Below, piece by piece: positions 63,077 to 64,000 of a DNA stretch of 64,000 bases. The notes below the pieces were generated by a model, which did not search any database, was not told the DNA's origin, and saw only the letters and a list, made by a program, of their open reading frames with translations. This DNA comes from Caldilineaceae bacterium bin5 (GTDB lineage Bacteria; Chloroflexota; Anaerolineae; Caldilineales; Caldilineaceae). Position 1 is the stretch's first letter. Every line of letters starts with the position of its first letter. The stretch spans positions 124,001 through 188,000 of the forward strand of contig MPML01000003.1 of the NCBI GenBank assembly GCA_002238445.1. The letters run 5' to 3'. Position numbers and translations under genes: made by a program.

Positions 63077-64000
63077 TCACAAAACATACGATTCCCATCT
63101 ACAGTGGTCCCTGTCACCAACCACCATCCACCGCCGTCCGCCAGTCCTCCGGCGTGTCCACATCAGCCAGCCCTCCGGCGTGCCCACACCAGCCAGCCAC
63201 TCGCCCGCCGTCTCGATCGCGCTGACCTCCTCCGCGTGCCGGCGCAGCAGCATCCCCCCGCCCCGATCACCCTGAACCTGCCTCAACTGGCCAAAGTAAC
63301 GCCGGTCAAAGACCGCCGGCGCGCCGCGTACCGCTCCGGCCACAGCCACAGCCGCCAGATCGCTGCCGCCCCGCCATGTCTGCCACAGCCGTCGCAGCAG
63401 CGCCCCCGGCAGACGGGGCTGGTCCACCGGCAGAAACAGGGCCGCCTCACATTCGGCCGGCAGCGCCTCCATCGCGGCGCGCACCGAACCCGCCTGCCCA
63501 TCCTGCCAATTCGGGTTGAAAACGACTAGCAGACGTCCGCGCCCCGCCTCGCGCAACGGGGCCAGCGCGGCCTCCACCTGTTCAGCCACCGCGCCGGTAA
63601 CCACAACCGTTTCCGACGCGCCGCTCTCGAGCGCAATGCGGGCCGCGCGCGTCACCAGCGGCTCACCCTGCCAGCGCAGTAGCTGTTTCGGCTGCCCCAT
63701 CCTGCGGCTCTCCCCGCCGGCCAGCACGATAGCCGTCGTCGCGCCCCAGCGCTCGCGGACAGCCGTCCGGCTCTCCGTCCCCACCGCGCCGATGAGCGCC
63801 GGCTGATTCTGTGCCGCCAACCGCTGCGCAATCAACCGGGCAGCCGCCAACCTGGGAGCGCTGTCCGCCTTGTTCAGAAGCGGTATCAGTCTCGCGCCCG
63901 CAGGGGGTCTCTGCGATACATGGGGGGGCTCCTTTTCTTCCCTCGCATAGGGTTCGACCAGAAGGCGGCCGAGCATGCCCGCAGTCAGCCGCGTCGACGC
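63077..64000 (-). CDS. YqeC-like / MocA-like molybdenum cofactor nucleotidyltransferase fusion, 5' end missing
   Basis: The frame is open through the right edge, so the N-terminus is outside the window. The visible N-terminal portion (GARLIPLLNKADSAPRLAAARLIAQRL) resembles the C-terminus of YqeC-type selenium-dependent hydroxylase accessory proteins. From about 80 residues in, a MobA/MocA-type nucleotidyltransferase begins: TAIVLAGGESRRMGQPKQLL, with ALFLPVDQPRLP carrying the metal-binding Asp. MocA-like enzymes make CTP- or GTP-derived Mo cofactors for xanthine dehydrogenase-family enzymes. The last 35 or so residues are Arg/Trp-rich and unusual. No Mo hydroxylase genes are in view. Confidence 0.82.
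   Translation of the reverse strand, partial: ASTRLTAGMLGRLLVEPYAREEKEPPHVSQRPPAGARLIPLLNKADSAPRLAAARLIAQRLAAQNQPALIGAVGTESRTAVRERWGATTAIVLAGGESRRMGQPKQLLRWQGEPLVTRAARIALESGASETVVVTGAVAEQVEAALAPLREAGRGRLLVVFNPNWQDGQAGSVRAAMEALPAECEAALFLPVDQPRLPGALLRRLWQTWRGGSDLAAVAVAGAVRGAPAVFDRRYFGQLRQVQGDRGGGMLLRRHAEEVSAIETAGEWLAGVGTPEGWLMWTRRRTGGRRWMVVGDRDHCRWESYVL

Overview
The window is bacterial chromosome of moderately high GC content with densely packed, mostly single-copy housekeeping genes on both strands. No rRNA, tRNA, prophage or CRISPR array could be recognised. The gene mix fits a Chloroflexota bacterium, perhaps a Caldilineaceae-like Anaerolineae lineage. That mix includes a SufR-controlled sufCBD cluster with Rieske and SufT proteins, a YfhO-type membrane protein, the Caa3_CtaG family, many lipoproteins, TPR proteins, and a sulfatase/mannonate dehydratase/enolase-superfamily catabolic cluster. 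This placement is inference from gene content, not from a marker alignment.

Layout. 1-1584: 3' part of a BNR/sortilin-like beta-propeller gene. 2828-9629: carbohydrate catabolism (CE7 acetyl esterase, mannonate dehydratase, amidohydrolase, sulfatase, enolase-superfamily dehydratase) with msrA inside it. 9701-11652: HAD phosphatase and a DUF433/DUF5615 toxin-antitoxin pair. 11759-15271: promoter, possible leader peptide, leuS, a thiamine-binding protein and a HIT protein, ended by a clear terminator. 15718-19161: O-methyltransferase, radA, glyA. 19505-25029: SCO1 protein, thpR, an ammonium-transporter homologue without the twin histidines, mltG, a binding lipoprotein. 25095-31731: glycosyltransferases, pyrimidine phosphorylase, trmFO, an SH3 lipoprotein. 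31732-36324: a 1530-residue YfhO-flippase fusion. 36707-42322: alkyltransferase-like protein, CtaG-like protein, metalloprotease lipoprotein, PAP2 phosphatase, nucleotidyltransferase, small coiled-coil ORF. 42309-47573 (minus strand): yceD-rpmF-fabD-fabG-nusB-tatA/B-tatC. 48369-55120: iron-sulfur assembly (sufR, sufC, sufB, sufD, rhodanese, sufU, Rieske protein, sufT). 55365-61442: an island of four TPR-related genes, two of them FRG-TPR-collagen-like paralogues. 61914-64000: 2-oxoacid dehydrogenase E1 beta and a YqeC-MocA-like fusion cut by the window edge.

A dispersed non-coding repeat family occurs five times (about 1975, 15347, 36430, 47748, 61596), always intergenic and always in the same orientation. 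The copy at 15347-15632 has GTAACTAC-type terminal inverted repeats and a perfect 8-bp target duplication, so it behaves like a MITE with IS66-like ends.

The most promising undescribed candidate is the FRG-TPR island. Two tandem paralogues join an FRG domain, TPRs and a conserved Gly-X-Y tail, next to a membrane-anchored coiled-coil protein and a pure TPR protein. The best-supported regulatory feature is the perfect 12-bp inverted repeat upstream of sufR, whose right arm overlaps the -35 box of a consensus-like promoter.
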